From positions 241,865-305,864 of the forward strand of contig NZ_JAHDAC010000002.1 of NCBI RefSeq assembly GCF_018499505.1: a stretch of 64,000 nt of DNA, in the 5' to 3' direction. A program made the translations under genes and the position numbers. This document shows, one piece after another, positions 55,327 to 63,980 of this stretch. The first letter of the stretch is position 1; the number at the start of each line of letters is the position of its first letter. The DNA comes from Streptococcus parasanguinis (lineage in GTDB: Bacteria > Bacillota > Bacilli > Lactobacillales > Streptococcaceae). The notes under the pieces were generated by a model that searched no databases, was not told the DNA's origin, and saw nothing but the letters and a program-made list of their open reading frames with translations.

Positions 55327-56307
55327 TTACACGCGTTCTGTCCAAGGTGTTGCCACTTTAGCCAAGACCGCATTCAATTCTTCAATATTTTGACGACCTT
55401 CTGTACGAAGCCATTCACGAGCAGCTGCTTCTCCATCTTTGATGTAAGCTTCTACTGAACCTGCCCATGTCGCACGTCCACAAAGAACACCGTTGAAGTT
55501 AGCACCTGATGCATGAGCAAATTCCAAAGTTTCTTGGAAGAGTTTTGCTGATACACCAGCACTGAGGTAGATGTATGGAAGATTTGTTGCTTCTTCTTGT
55601 TCTTTGAAGAAAGCAGCAGCTTCTTCACGACTATAGACAATTTCACCTTCTCCAAATCCTTCCACGTAGTTGACATTGACTGGAACTTCTACTTTCAATA
55701 CATCGATATTGAAACGAGGATCTGAGAAGACTTTCATAGCTTCAATAACCTTACGAGGTTTCACTTTTGCATATTCAGCAGAGGTTGCATCTGCAATTCC
55801 TTCGTCATAAGCCAAGATTTCAAGGAAGAATGGAATGTCTTCTGCCACACATTCTGAACCAATGCGTTCGATATAAGCTTGTTTTTCTTGGTTAAGTTCT
55901 TCTGCACTATCTACATCATAGTAGAGTAAGAATTTCACAGCATCAGCACCTTGTTCTTTAATGCGTTTTGCTGACCAAAGGTTGAGGCAGTCTGGTAGAC
56001 GTTTGGTGCTAGATGTATCGTAACCTGTCTTTTCGTATGCAAGCAAGAGTCCAGCATCTTTGTCCAAGGCTTTCGTAGCAGGCAAACCATATTCTGGGTC
56101 CAACAACATTGATGAAGCATATTTTGTCAATTCATCTGCTACAAGAACTTTCAATTCTTCCATTTGTGCTACAGTTGGCTCAGTGTCTTGGTATTTGGCC
56201 ATCAAGCGTTTCAAAGCCCCACGTTGGTCGAAAGCCAAAGCTGAAATAACACCGTCTTTTGTACTAAGACGTTCCAAATAGTTGCGTTTTTGTTCTGTTA
56301 ATACCAT
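55327..56307 (-). CDS. lacD: Tagatose-1,6-bisphosphate aldolase
   Basis: 326-residue class I aldolase splitting tagatose-1,6-bisphosphate to dihydroxyacetone phosphate and glyceraldehyde-3-phosphate. Starts [33 protein letters not shown]; Schiff-base region [15 protein letters not shown]. The length matches streptococcal LacD. Some streptococcal LacD paralogues have a regulatory role (LacD.1 of S. pyogenes); here the full lac block argues for the catabolic enzyme. Confidence 0.95.
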   Translation of the reverse strand: MVLTEQKRNYLERLSTKDGVISALAFDQRGALKRLMAKYQDTEPTVAQMEELKVLVADELTKYASSMLLDPEYGLPATKALDKDAGLLLAYEKTGYDTSSTKRLPDCLNLWSAKRIKEQGADAVKFLLYYDVDSAEELNQEKQAYIERIGSECVAEDIPFFLEILAYDEGIADATSAEYAKVKPRKVIEAMKVFSDPRFNIDVLKVEVPVNVNYVEGFGEGEIVYSREEAAAFFKEQEEATNLPYIYLSAGVSAKLFQETLEFAHASGANFNGVLCGRATWAGSVEAYIKDGEAAAREWLRTEGRQNIEELNAVLAKVATPWTERV

Positions 56308-56308
56308 T

Positions 56309-57238
56309 TTATACCTCTTTTACGATTAATTGTTGATACAAGGCATCATAGTGCCCCATGTTGACATGTCCTGTTTGTGCTTCTTGCGCATTTAACATTC
56401 CAAGAACATTTGCTTTCTTGAGCAAGTCTGCGTCACTCTCATGATGATAGAGACCAGATGCAATCCCTGCAACAGTCGAATCACCAGATCCGACTGGATT
56501 GACGACATCAATCTTAGGAATATCTACCTTATAGAAGACATCGCCGTGCTTCGCAAAAGCGCCATTTGCTCCAAGAGAGACAATCACCCATTCGATGCCA
56601 TCAAAGAGAGCATCCTGAAGAACTTCTTTTAAGTCTTCCACATTCTTGCTCACTTCTTTTCCTAACAATTGAGACAACTCTTCATTGTTGGGCTTAATGA
56701 CTGTAGGCTTGACATCTGCTTGAATGGAAGCTTCTAAAGAAGCTCCCGAGCAATCGAGCACGACTGGTTTTCCAGCTTCCCTTGCAATCTTGACAAGGCT
56801 AGCATAGTAATCCACTGGTAAACCAGCTGGAAGACTACCAGAGATGGCAACCACTTCCACTTGATCGATCAAGTGACGATAATGGTCGAGGAAACCTTGC
56901 CCTTCTTTCTCAGAAATGGTTGGACCTTTTTCTAAGATTTCTGTTTGCTTGCCTTCGTGAAGGATGGCGATACAATTCCGTGTATCTCCAGCAATCTCAA
57001 AGAAACGTTCCTCTATTCCTTCTCCTAAATGATCAAGAATGAATTGACCTGTTCGACCACCAAGTAGGCCGGTCGCTGCCACTGGATCCTTGATCTCAGA
57101 AAGTACACGGGTGACATTGAGACCTTTCCCACCGGCTGTCTTACTCACCGCAGCCACACGATTGACTGTATCCAACTGGAGTACATCCAAAGGATAAGAG
57201 ATATCAATCGAAGGGTTCATCGTGACCGTTAATATCAT
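56309..57238 (-). CDS. lacC: Tagatose-6-phosphate kinase
   Basis: 309-residue PfkB-family kinase. Features: [37 protein letters not shown], and the catalytic/anion-hole motif [20 protein letters not shown] near residue 250. Phosphorylates tagatose-6-phosphate with ATP. One base separates it from lacD. Confidence 0.94.
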   Translation of the reverse strand: MILTVTMNPSIDISYPLDVLQLDTVNRVAAVSKTAGGKGLNVTRVLSEIKDPVAATGLLGGRTGQFILDHLGEGIEERFFEIAGDTRNCIAILHEGKQTEILEKGPTISEKEGQGFLDHYRHLIDQVEVVAISGSLPAGLPVDYYASLVKIAREAGKPVVLDCSGASLEASIQADVKPTVIKPNNEELSQLLGKEVSKNVEDLKEVLQDALFDGIEWVIVSLGANGAFAKHGDVFYKVDIPKIDVVNPVGSGDSTVAGIASGLYHHESDADLLKKANVLGMLNAQEAQTGHVNMGHYDALYQQLIVKEV

Positions 57239-57248
57239 ACGTCACCTC

Positions 57249-57764
57249 TTAGTCGTGGTATTCACCACGGTCCCATTTTTCAAGGAATTCTGTAAAGAAA
57301 TCAGCATCCGCTTGATGGGCATTATGGGTTTCCACATGTTGGATCTTAGCGATCAATTTTTTATTTTCTTCAGTTGGTTTGTATTCTGCGTGGATGAATG
57401 CTTCAATGATATCGCACATGAGCAATTCACCAGTGATCTTACCACCAAAACCGATCACATTCGCGTTCAATTCTTCTTTAGCATAAAGAGCAGTTGTCAT
57501 ATCGCGTACCAAAGCAGAACGGATACCAGGTACTTTGTTAACAGCATTGTTGATCCCAACACCAGTACCACAGATACAAACACCAAGATCTGCTTGGCCA
57601 CTTGCTACCGCTTCACCGACTTTCTTACCAAAGATTGGATAGTGGGTACGTGTATGGTCATAAGTCCCAAAGTCGAGCACTTCATATCCTTTTGATTTCA
57701 AAAAATCAGAAACAGCCATTTTTTCATTTGTCACAATGTGATCACAACCAATTGCAATTCTCAT
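57249..57764 (-). CDS. lacB: Galactose-6-phosphate isomerase subunit LacB
   Basis: 171-residue RpiB/LacAB-fold protein, [35 protein letters not shown], with [37 protein letters not shown] (catalytic Cys region). Forms a heteromer with LacA that converts galactose-6-phosphate to tagatose-6-phosphate. Confidence 0.95.
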   Translation of the reverse strand: MRIAIGCDHIVTNEKMAVSDFLKSKGYEVLDFGTYDHTRTHYPIFGKKVGEAVASGQADLGVCICGTGVGINNAVNKVPGIRSALVRDMTTALYAKEELNANVIGFGGKITGELLMCDIIEAFIHAEYKPTEENKKLIAKIQHVETHNAHQADADFFTEFLEKWDRGEYHD

Positions 57765-57780
57765 TTGAATTCTCCTCTCA

Positions 57781-58206
57781 TTAGCACATCTTATTCAACA
57801 TATCGACACGGATTTGGTGACGACCACCGTCGTATTTACCATTGACGAAGCCTTTGGCAATGTTCTTGGCTAATTCATCCCCAACAATTTCAGCACCCAT
57901 GGTAATCATTCGAGAATTGTTGTGTCCACGTGTCATATAAGCAGAACGTTCATCTGAAACTTCTGCTGCTACCATTCCTTTGATTTTAGTTGCAACCATA
58001 AATGGACCAGCTCCGTATGCATCAATTACGATTCCAAGATTTTGATCGTTTTTGTTCACTTCGCTGGCAACTGCAAGTGTCACATCTACAAAATCTTGAC
58101 CTTCAGCAGTTACATCCACAACATCGAAGTTTTCTTTTACAAGAAACTCTTTCACGAGATCTTTTAATCTTAATCCTGCAGCATCTGCACCAATTACAAT
58201 AGACAT
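57781..58206 (-). CDS. lacA: Galactose-6-phosphate isomerase subunit LacA
   Basis: 141 residues from ATG 58206, which follows AAGGAGGACAGG; the longer frame is not used. [39 protein letters not shown]; LacA lacks the Cys motif found in LacB. First gene of lacABCD, which has its own promoter. Confidence 0.95.
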   Translation of the reverse strand: MSIVIGADAAGLRLKDLVKEFLVKENFDVVDVTAEGQDFVDVTLAVASEVNKNDQNLGIVIDAYGAGPFMVATKIKGMVAAEVSDERSAYMTRGHNNSRMITMGAEIVGDELAKNIAKGFVNGKYDGGRHQIRVDMLNKMC

Positions 58207-58288
58207 GTCCTGTCCTCCTTTTGTTCGTTTCAGCAAATATCCCTGTTGTTAAATTTTCACAAGGAAACATTTTCTTACTTTTGATATT

Positions 58289-58317
58289 ATATTACACCTA
58301 TTTTGAACGAAAGTCAA
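58289..58317 (-). promoter_or_regulatory. lacA: Promoter of lacABCD
   Basis: TTGACT, 17 bp, TAATAT on the minus strand, about 80 bp before the lacA start. A candidate operator lies eight bases upstream of the -35. Confidence 0.75.
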
Positions 58318-58324
58318 CATTAAA

Positions 58325-58335
58325 TTGTTTATTTT
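58325..58335. promoter_or_regulatory. Candidate LacR operator before lacA
   Basis: TTGTTTATTTT (plus strand), identical to the 11-mer at 60883-60893 in the gatA promoter region. Confidence 0.5.
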
Positions 58336-58353
58336 CGAACATTTTTTTATAAT

Positions 58354-58384
58354 AAAAACACCATATCCAAAACAGATATGGTGT
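58354..58384 (-). terminator. Intrinsic terminator after gatC
   Basis: ACACCATATC / GATATGGTGT stem and T run on the minus strand, 24 bp past the gatC stop, upstream of the lac promoter. So gat and lac are separable units. Confidence 0.9.
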
Positions 58385-58408
58385 CAGTTTTCAAACTACA
58401 TATGACGA

Positions 58409-59884
58409 TTATTTTGCATTTGCAGCATATTCTTCGTTACGTTTGATCATTTGTTTTCTGTACCAAGCGAAGATTCCGATATAGAATGCCAAGAAGACAA
58501 CTACACCAAGGATAGCTTTGATATCACCAGTTGTTGCGTTACCGATTGTCCAACCGAGCAATTTTTCAACTGGTCCTTCAAGAGTTGAGTGAGTGATCAA
58601 TTGAGTAGAAGCTACCCCTTTAGGGAAGGCATCAACACTCTTAGCCAATTGAGTTGCAAATGGTGCAATCAATGTTCCTGAAAGAAGGAAGAGTGGCAAG
58701 AGAAGGCTTCCGAAGATGATCATACGGATTAATTTACCGCGTGTTACAACCAACAAGGCTGGAGTCACACCCATAGCGATGATACCTGCAAGTGGCAAGA
58801 TACCATTTCCGACCTTAGAAAGAAGCACTGCTTCGATCAACATGATTGGTGCAAGTACGTTCGCACAAGCCCAGATTTCAGCACGACCAGCGATAAATGG
58901 CCAGTCCAAACCAATGTTGAATTTACGTCCTTGAAGACGTTTAGTAGCAACGTTTGTAATACCTTGTGACAATGGTTCTACCGCTGCGATGAACCAAGAA
59001 CCGATCAATGAGAACAATTCCAAGCAGACACCGGCAGTCAAACCAAGGCTCAACCAACCTTTAATAACCAATTCCCATTTGTCAGCATCTGCGACACCAG
59101 CAACTGGATGTGGAGTACCCATGATACCGATGACGATACCAAGAAGGAAACCGATAAAGAATTTAGATCCCCAGAAACCGATCTTCTTGTTCAACTTAGC
59201 AGCGTCGAAATCGTATTTATCAAGACCTGGGAAGAATTTATCAAAGATTTTATCCAAGACCATGATGATTGGGTTCATCATGTAGTTCATGTGAGTAGAT
59301 GTCATAGGTGATGAACTTGGTGCATTCAAAAGATCATCAAATGTTGGTTTCATTAAGTCTGAGTTGATGATTTTCATAATCCCTACTAGGACTACTGCTA
59401 CAGTGGCAACGAAGAGAGAAACTCCTGCGCTAACTCCATTTTTATCAGCATACCATTTGATCAACAGACCAGTGATAGACAAGTGCCAGATATCGAAGAT
59501 ATCGACGTCAAGTGTATCAGTTTTCTTGATCGCAAGCATGATAACGTTGACGATCAACATAATCAACAAGAAGTAAAGTGTCCAGGCAGACCCCCAAGTG
59601 ATGGTCGCAAGAGGCGCCCAACCAACGTCTGTGATATTCAATTGAATACCAGTGTTCTCAACGAATTTTGCAAGAGACGCTGAGAAAGCTCCATTCAACA
59701 TACCGATGATGGCACCGATACCAGTAAGGGCGATGGCAAGTTTAATACCACCTTCAAGAGCTTTAGAGAATTTCACTCCAAACAAGAGAGCCAATAAAGT
59801 CAAGACGATCAACATGATGATCGGAGCACCCATGTCTAGGATGGGTTTGAAAAACTTATTGGCAAAATCAATAATGCCATTCAT
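58409..59884 (-). CDS. gatC: PTS galactitol-type EIIC component
   Basis: 491-residue membrane permease of the galactitol family of PTS (EIIC-Gat). Starts GIIDFANKFFKPILDMGAPIIMLIVLTLLALLFG; about 10-12 helices and the conserved region MNYMMNPIIMVLDKIFDKFFPGLDKYDFDAAKLNKKIGFWGSKF are typical. With gatA and gatB it phosphorylates and imports a hexitol or hexose; the adjacent lac genes point to galactose giving galactose-6-phosphate, as described for oral streptococci. Confidence 0.92.
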   Translation of the reverse strand: MNGIIDFANKFFKPILDMGAPIIMLIVLTLLALLFGVKFSKALEGGIKLAIALTGIGAIIGMLNGAFSASLAKFVENTGIQLNITDVGWAPLATITWGSAWTLYFLLIMLIVNVIMLAIKKTDTLDVDIFDIWHLSITGLLIKWYADKNGVSAGVSLFVATVAVVLVGIMKIINSDLMKPTFDDLLNAPSSSPMTSTHMNYMMNPIIMVLDKIFDKFFPGLDKYDFDAAKLNKKIGFWGSKFFIGFLLGIVIGIMGTPHPVAGVADADKWELVIKGWLSLGLTAGVCLELFSLIGSWFIAAVEPLSQGITNVATKRLQGRKFNIGLDWPFIAGRAEIWACANVLAPIMLIEAVLLSKVGNGILPLAGIIAMGVTPALLVVTRGKLIRMIIFGSLLLPLFLLSGTLIAPFATQLAKSVDAFPKGVASTQLITHSTLEGPVEKLLGWTIGNATTGDIKAILGVVVFLAFYIGIFAWYRKQMIKRNEEYAANAK

Positions 59885-59946
59885 AATAAATCCTCCCGAT
59901 TTATAATTTGTTATATTAGACTTTAATCGTTCCCAATTTTATCATT

Positions 59947-59960
59947 GGATAACGCTTACA
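59947..59960 (-). promoter_or_regulatory. Catabolite-responsive element (cre) before gatC
   Basis: TGTAAGCGTTATCC on the minus strand, 13 of 14 positions matching the TGNAANCGNWWNCA consensus for CcpA. It sits in the 94-bp gap between gatB and gatC, so it may repress by blocking elongation. Confidence 0.65.
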
Positions 59961-59978
59961 AACTGTTTTAAAAAAATA

Positions 59979-60284
59979 TTAACTTAATCCATGTTCTTTA
60001 ATGGCAGCTTCGATGTTATCAAAGACTGGCGCACTCATCGCTGGAATACGGAATAAAATTGGTCCTGCTTCTACCACTGGAATACCAGGATCGAATCCCA
60101 AATCAGTTGCAGCAATTGGAGTAAAGATATCATAACCTGAAATCAAATCTTCATTGACATCTTTGACCATGACAGCGTCACAACGCACATCATAACCACG
60201 GTTTGACAACTCTTCTTCCAACGCATTCTTAATTTGGTGGCTAGAGTTAACACCTGCACCACAGGCAGCTAAAATTTTAATCAT
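59979..60284 (-). CDS. gatB: PTS galactitol-type EIIB component
   Basis: 101 residues from ATG 60284 (GGAGGACATCCAA upstream); the longer frame begins inside that site. MIKILAACGAGVNSSHQIKNALEEEL contains the phosphorylated Cys (about residue 8) in the CGAGVNSS loop. Takes phosphate from GatA and passes it to the sugar in GatC. Confidence 0.93.
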   Translation of the reverse strand: MIKILAACGAGVNSSHQIKNALEEELSNRGYDVRCDAVMVKDVNEDLISGYDIFTPIAATDLGFDPGIPVVEAGPILFRIPAMSAPVFDNIEAAIKEHGLS

Positions 60285-60319
60285 TTGGATGTCCTCCATT
60301 ATAAATATTTACGAATGTT

Positions 60320-60796
60320 TTAGGAAATAGTTTCCGTAATGTATTGATAAAGCTTATCTTCACTATCTAATTTTGATAGAGCTTCGAGATTTCCATTGGA
60401 TGTAAAGAAATCCATCAGCTGGGCCAAAATATTGGTTTGGCTAGAGCTTGAATTGTTGATAATGAAGAATAAAAGAGAAACTTGAACTTCCTTATCTGGA
60501 GCAATCATATTATGGAAGGTTACGGGTTGATCCAAACGAACCACAACCACATTCTCAGTGAGATTATGGACAATGTCTGTGTGCGGGATCGCCACATTTG
60601 GTAAGTCTTTACCAAGAAATTCCATGTCTAATCCAGTCGGGAAAGACTTTTCACGCTCAATCAAAGCGGAACGATAGGTTGGTGTCACAATCTGTCGCTC
60701 TTCCAATAAGCTTGCTACCTGCTCAAAGAGATCTGTTTGATCCTTGGCATGTAGGCAAAATACAAGATCTTTGTTAAAGAGTTGATTTAATCCCAT
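60320..60796 (-). CDS. gatA: PTS EIIA component, fructose/mannitol-galactitol type
   Basis: 158 residues from ATG 60796; AAGGAGGTGGC lies just before it, and an in-frame GTG at 60805 is part of that site. EIIA_2 domain with the active-site histidine in NVAIPHTDIVH (about residue 73). First gene of gatABC. Its promoter region holds a perfect promoter, candidate operators and a cre-like site. Confidence 0.93.
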   Translation of the reverse strand: MGLNQLFNKDLVFCLHAKDQTDLFEQVASLLEERQIVTPTYRSALIEREKSFPTGLDMEFLGKDLPNVAIPHTDIVHNLTENVVVVRLDQPVTFHNMIAPDKEVQVSLLFFIINNSSSSQTNILAQLMDFFTSNGNLEALSKLDSEDKLYQYITETIS

Positions 60797-60836
60797 TGTT
60801 GCCACCTCCTTATCTAACTATTTATTTTATGGTTAG

Positions 60837-60865
60837 AGTATATCACTATATTGATTGATTGTCAA
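60837..60865 (-). promoter_or_regulatory. Promoter of gatABC
   Basis: TTGACA, 17 bp, TATACT on the minus strand. Confidence 0.88.
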
Positions 60866-60880
60866 TAATTTTTTGTCGTA

Positions 60881-60903
60881 TTTTGTTTATTTTTGTTTAT
60901 ATT
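60881..60903. promoter_or_regulatory. Candidate LacR operators before gatA
   Basis: TTGTTTATTTT followed by overlapping TTGTTTATATT, 10 bp apart, starting 18 bases upstream of the -35. The first is identical to the 11-mer at the lacA promoter. Confidence 0.5.
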
Positions 60904-60908
60904 CCTCT

Positions 60909-60922
60909 TTAAAGCGCTTCCT
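60909..60922 (-). promoter_or_regulatory. cre-like site upstream of gatA
   Basis: AGGAAGCGCTTTAA on the minus strand with the palindromic AAGCGCTT core; 12 of 14 positions fit the CcpA consensus. Confidence 0.5.
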
Positions 60923-60958
60923 AACCGTCATTTTCTAACATCCTTAAAAAAGTAAAAA

Positions 60959-61133
60959 GAGAGTGGGACAGAAATCGGTAATTCGTTAGAATTCGATTTC
61001 GTCGTCCCACCTCCGCACAGTTGAGTAGGGCTGTAAAAGCTGATGAAATCAGCGTAGTAGAGCCCACTCAACCACTGCGTCTTGCTCGACAATCCAAAAA
61101 TAATCGAGAGGCTAGGACTTTTGTCCCAGCCTC
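60959..61133 (+). repeat. Structured ~175-bp interspersed element, copy C
   Basis: Best-paired copy: third hairpin CTCGA/TCGAG is fully Watson-Crick, and the 3' hairpin GAGGCTAGGAC-TTTT-GTCCCAGCCTC has one mismatch pair. Ends seven bases before the lacR stop. Confidence 0.87.
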
Positions 61134-61139
61134 TTGCTC

Positions 61140-61886
61140 TTAAATGATTTTCGTATACAAGGCGTATTTGTCTTTGATCTTCTTTGGAATACTATCATCG
61201 GTAATAATGGCATTCAGATCTTCCACACGATAGAAACTGTAGAAGGAATAACTATCAAACTTGCTGTTATCGGCTACCACATATTTCTCTATTGCATTGT
61301 TCAGAATAATGGCATTGCCATTTCCTTCTTCTTCATTAGCTGTGGAGACACTATGGCCATCGATTCCATTTACCCCGATGAAGGCTTTAGAAACCTTGAT
61401 TTCTTTCAAAAGTTTATTAGCAAATTGACCGACAAAGGTTTGCGTCTTTACCCGGTAACGACCACCAACTAAGATCAGGTCATAATTTGGAAAATCCTTG
61501 AGCTTCTCAAAAATAGGGAGGGAGTTGGTGACGATGCTAATTTCTTTCCCTTCCAAATAATCTCCGATAAAGTCTGTTGTTGTACCAGACCCAATAAAGA
61601 CGGTATCCCCATTTTCAATCAAGTCTGCACATTTTTTGGCAATGGTTCGTTTCTCATCAATATTGATGAGATTTTTCTCACTGTGAGAAGCCTCTAACAA
61701 GCTATCTTTGACCTTTTTGTGGGCCCCACCATGTACACGAACTAAAAGACCTTGTTTTTCAAGATCAATCAGATCGCGACGAATGGTCATGTCTGTCACC
61801 CCAAAGAGTTCCTTGAGTTCTTTGACTGATACCACACTTTTTCGATCCAGTTCCTGAAGAATTTCAACATGTCTGCTATCTTTCAT
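61140..61886 (-). CDS. lacR: DeoR family repressor of the lac/gat genes
   Basis: 248 residues. DeoR-type helix-turn-helix (VVSVKELKELFGVTDMTIRRDLIDLEKQGLLVRVHGGA, 18-55) and a sugar-phosphate-binding domain (IGSGTTTDFIGDYL, SIVTNSLPIF, LVGGRYRVKTQTFVG, KAFIGVNGIDG, VVADNSKF). Location directly upstream of gatABC-lacABCD indicates LacR; in other streptococci it is released by tagatose-6-phosphate. Has its own promoter at 61920-61947. Confidence 0.88.
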   Translation of the reverse strand: MKDSRHVEILQELDRKSVVSVKELKELFGVTDMTIRRDLIDLEKQGLLVRVHGGAHKKVKDSLLEASHSEKNLINIDEKRTIAKKCADLIENGDTVFIGSGTTTDFIGDYLEGKEISIVTNSLPIFEKLKDFPNYDLILVGGRYRVKTQTFVGQFANKLLKEIKVSKAFIGVNGIDGHSVSTANEEEGNGNAIILNNAIEKYVVADNSKFDSYSFYSFYRVEDLNAIITDDSIPKKIKDKYALYTKII

Positions 61887-61919
61887 GGTACTACTTCCAT
61901 TCCTACTATATTTGTCTCT

Positions 61920-61947
61920 ATTATACTACATTTTTCAAAAAACACAA
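61920..61947 (-). promoter_or_regulatory. Promoter of lacR
   Basis: TTGTGT, 16 bp, TATAAT on the minus strand. Confidence 0.65.
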
Positions 61948-62002
61948 ATTCAAACATTATATTAACAAGAGTAAACATGATATTTTTAAATAAATATAAG
62001 AA

Positions 62003-62033
62003 AAAAAGCCTTCCGTTAATCCGGAAAGCTTTG
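62003..62033 (-). terminator. Second terminator of the rplU-prp-rpmA operon
   Basis: AAAGC-TTCCG / CGGAA-GGCTTT hairpin and seven T on the minus strand. Confidence 0.75.
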
Positions 62034-62082
62034 ATTTATGCTATTTCTAGCTTCCTCACCTTAATATTTCAAGGCTCGGGAT

Positions 62083-62105
62083 AAAAAGGTTAAGGAAACC
62101 TTTTT
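62083..62105 (-). terminator. First terminator of the rplU-prp-rpmA operon
   Basis: AAAAAGGT / ACCTTTTT hairpin overlapping the rpmA stop codon; tail T-rich on the minus strand. Confidence 0.7.
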
Positions 62106-62397
62106 ATTTTGCGATTGGGTAAACAGAAACTTGTTTTTTATCGCGACCTTTACGTTCGAAGCGTACTACGCCTTCAACTTTTGCGAACAAAGTATCGTCT
62201 CCACCACGTCCAACGTTCACACCTGGGTAGATGTGAGTACCGCGTTGACGGTAAAGGATAGATCCACCTGTTACAGTTTGTCCATCAGCTGCTTTAGCTC
62301 CAAGACGTTTTGCTTGTGAATCACGTCCGTTTGATGTAGAACCTCCACCTTTTTTGTGGGCGAAAAGTTGCAAGTTAGCAAGATTCAATTTCAACAT
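62104..62397 (-). CDS. rpmA: 50S ribosomal protein L27 with cleavable N-terminus
   Basis: 97-residue L27. The N-terminus [20 protein letters not shown] carries the Firmicutes-specific extension; Prp protease cuts after the Phe-Ala of LQLFA, leaving AHKKGGG, whose N-terminus reaches the peptidyl-transferase centre. The rest ([30 protein letters not shown]) is canonical. Confidence 0.97.
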   Translation of the reverse strand: MLKLNLANLQLFAHKKGGGSTSNGRDSQAKRLGAKAADGQTVTGGSILYRQRGTHIYPGVNVGRGGDDTLFAKVEGVVRFERKGRDKKQVSVYPIAK

Positions 62398-62414
62398 AAT
62401 TGTTTTCCTCCATG

Positions 62415-62759
62415 TTAGTTTTCTGTGATAACTCTTGTTTGGACGAACTCCGATGAGTTCTCCGATAAGTTTGCCATCCCTAAGAAAAATGATTCAAAGA
62501 ATAGTTGGGTCATTTCTCTTTGATGAGGTGGAATATCTGTCGGGATCGTCACCCGCAGGAAGCCACCTTCTTCTTCGTTTAATTCTAGATCCGGTTCGTA
62601 GCCTGCAAATTTCTCAACAGAGTTGACAAAGTTAATGGCTAGAGTCGAAACCGATGCACACACGACATCAAAGCCGTATTCACCGCTTCCAGCGTGCCCA
62701 GTGATTTCTGCACTCCTCAGCTCGCCATCTTCGGCTCGTTCAAAGACTGCTTGTATCAT
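62415..62759 (-). CDS. prp: Ribosomal-processing cysteine protease Prp
   Basis: 114 residues. Catalytic His 22 and Cys 34 in [19 protein letters not shown] match the dyad known from Staphylococcus aureus Prp. Removes the L27 extension. Always found between rplU and rpmA in Firmicutes, as here. Confidence 0.95.
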   Translation of the reverse strand: MIQAVFERAEDGELRSAEITGHAGSGEYGFDVVCASVSTLAINFVNSVEKFAGYEPDLELNEEEGGFLRVTIPTDIPPHQREMTQLFFESFFLGMANLSENSSEFVQTRVITEN

Positions 62760-62774
62760 GTGTTCTCCTAAAAA

Positions 62775-63089
62775 TTAAGCGTTGATAGCGTTGATGACAA
62801 CTTTAGTGTAAGGTTGACGGTGACCTTGTTTACGGTGGCTACCTTTTTTAGGTTTGTACTTGTAAGTAACAACTTTTTTTTGTTTTCCTTGTTTTTCAAC
62901 AGTTCCAACAACAGTAGCTCCTGAAACAAGTGGAGTTCCGACAACAGTGTTTTCACCACCAACAAGAACAACTTCGTTAAATGTAACTTCTTGACCAGCT
63001 TCAACGTTCAATTTTTCAACGTAGACTGCTTGACCAACTTCAACTTTAACTTGTTTTCCGCCAGTTTTAATGATTGCGTATGTGCTCAT
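62775..63089 (-). CDS. rplU: 50S ribosomal protein L21
   Basis: 104 residues from ATG 63089, preceded by GGAGGTGCATA; the longer frame is the leader. [27 protein letters not shown] and the C-terminal [22 protein letters not shown] are typical of L21. Confidence 0.97.
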   Translation of the reverse strand: MSTYAIIKTGGKQVKVEVGQAVYVEKLNVEAGQEVTFNEVVLVGGENTVVGTPLVSGATVVGTVEKQGKQKKVVTYKYKPKKGSHRKQGHRQPYTKVVINAINA

Positions 63090-63225
63090 TATGCACCTCC
63101 TATGTATTTTTGGGTTTCCCCGTATTTTTGTGAAGACTCGCCTAGCATCGTGGGACGAACCACTTACTCTCATAGAAATGAGCGACGATGTTCGAGCGGT
63201 TGCACAGGCATGTGCATAGTCAACT
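63090..63225 (-). promoter_or_regulatory. L21-leader-like structured 5' UTR
   Basis: About 130 nt between the predicted transcription start and rplU. It contains CATCGT/ACGATG pairing enclosing a CTCATTTCTATGAG hairpin, and GCACATGCC/GTGC pairing near the 5' end. Matches the position and character of the Rfam L21 leader known in Firmicutes, thought to mediate autoregulation; I cannot run a covariance model here. Confidence 0.6.
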
Positions 63226-63230
63226 CTATT

Positions 63231-63259
63231 AGTATATCACTTCTATCAGACAAAGACAA
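63231..63259 (-). promoter_or_regulatory. Promoter of rplU-prp-rpmA
   Basis: TTGTCT, 17 bp, TATACT on the minus strand. Confidence 0.8.
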
Positions 63260-63351
63260 GTATTTTTGCGCTTTGAAAACGAATTTCTTTTATAAAATGG
63301 ATTATTTTGTATCTTTTATTTTAAGATCGCTTGTCAGTCCGACTTCTTCAT

Positions 63352-63894
63352 CTATTTATCCTTAAATTTAAAGTCATTGAAGCTCATTTTTGCTTTAGAC
63401 GAATCGTTCATGCTCTTCATCTTTTCTTCTTGTTCCTTGGTGATTTTGATAGGAATGGCTGCAGCCGTATTGGGTTTCAATACACCAGATTCGTTGATTT
63501 CATAGTCAACTGTGACATCTTTAAAAAGTGGCTCTCCATCATATTCCAAATTCAGGACAAAGGATCCATCACGATCGATGGTTGTGGTGGTGCGATTCAC
63601 GATAAAGAACAAAGCGAAGCGGTTTTCCTCATTTCCAAAGGTATAGCCTGGGAAAAAGACAAATAATTTTCCAGGTTCTCCAAGCGTTGGATGTTCCTTG
63701 ATAAATTTCTCAGATGCTTCCAAGACTTCGTTGTCCTGGTCTTTGTACTGGTCGGCTCTGACAAATGTGAGGGGTTCTTTTTTACTGCTGGTTGACTGGC
63801 TGGTCTTTTCTTCTTTTTTCGGGCCAGTAAATGATACTTTGACGCAGCCTGTCAACAAAAGCAAACTTGTCATTAAAACGATAATTTTTTTCAT
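63352..63894 (-). CDS. Putative lipoprotein
   Basis: 180 residues, no known function. Signal peptide MKKIIVLMTSLLLLTGC with lipobox LLTGC (Cys 17), then a Lys/Ser-rich spacer and a folded domain (FVRADQYKDQDNEVLEASEKFIKEHPTLGEP..., FALFFIVNRTTTTIDRDGSFVLNLEYDGEPLFKDVTVDYEINESG) that looks like a beta sandwich. AAGGAGAC precedes ATG 63894. Processed by LspA of the same window. Confidence 0.85.
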   Translation of the reverse strand: MKKIIVLMTSLLLLTGCVKVSFTGPKKEEKTSQSTSSKKEPLTFVRADQYKDQDNEVLEASEKFIKEHPTLGEPGKLFVFFPGYTFGNEENRFALFFIVNRTTTTIDRDGSFVLNLEYDGEPLFKDVTVDYEINESGVLKPNTAAAIPIKITKEQEEKMKSMNDSSKAKMSFNDFKFKDK

Positions 63895-63920
63895 CTTGTC
63901 TCCTTTAAGTTGGTTAGAAA

Positions 63921-63980
63921 AAGGGCTCTATAATATTTGTAGTGGGTAAATCCCCTATAGATCTTATGGAGCCTTTTTTA
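63921..63980. other. Inverted-repeat sequence, possible IS end or terminator
   Basis: AAAAAGGGCTC...TATAA faces TTATGGAGCC...TTTTTT with an inner GTGGGT/ATCCCC. It could be a terminator for a gene beyond the window or a remnant end of an ISL3-type insertion sequence, whose termini begin with GGCTC as I recall. No transposase is visible. Confidence 0.4.
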
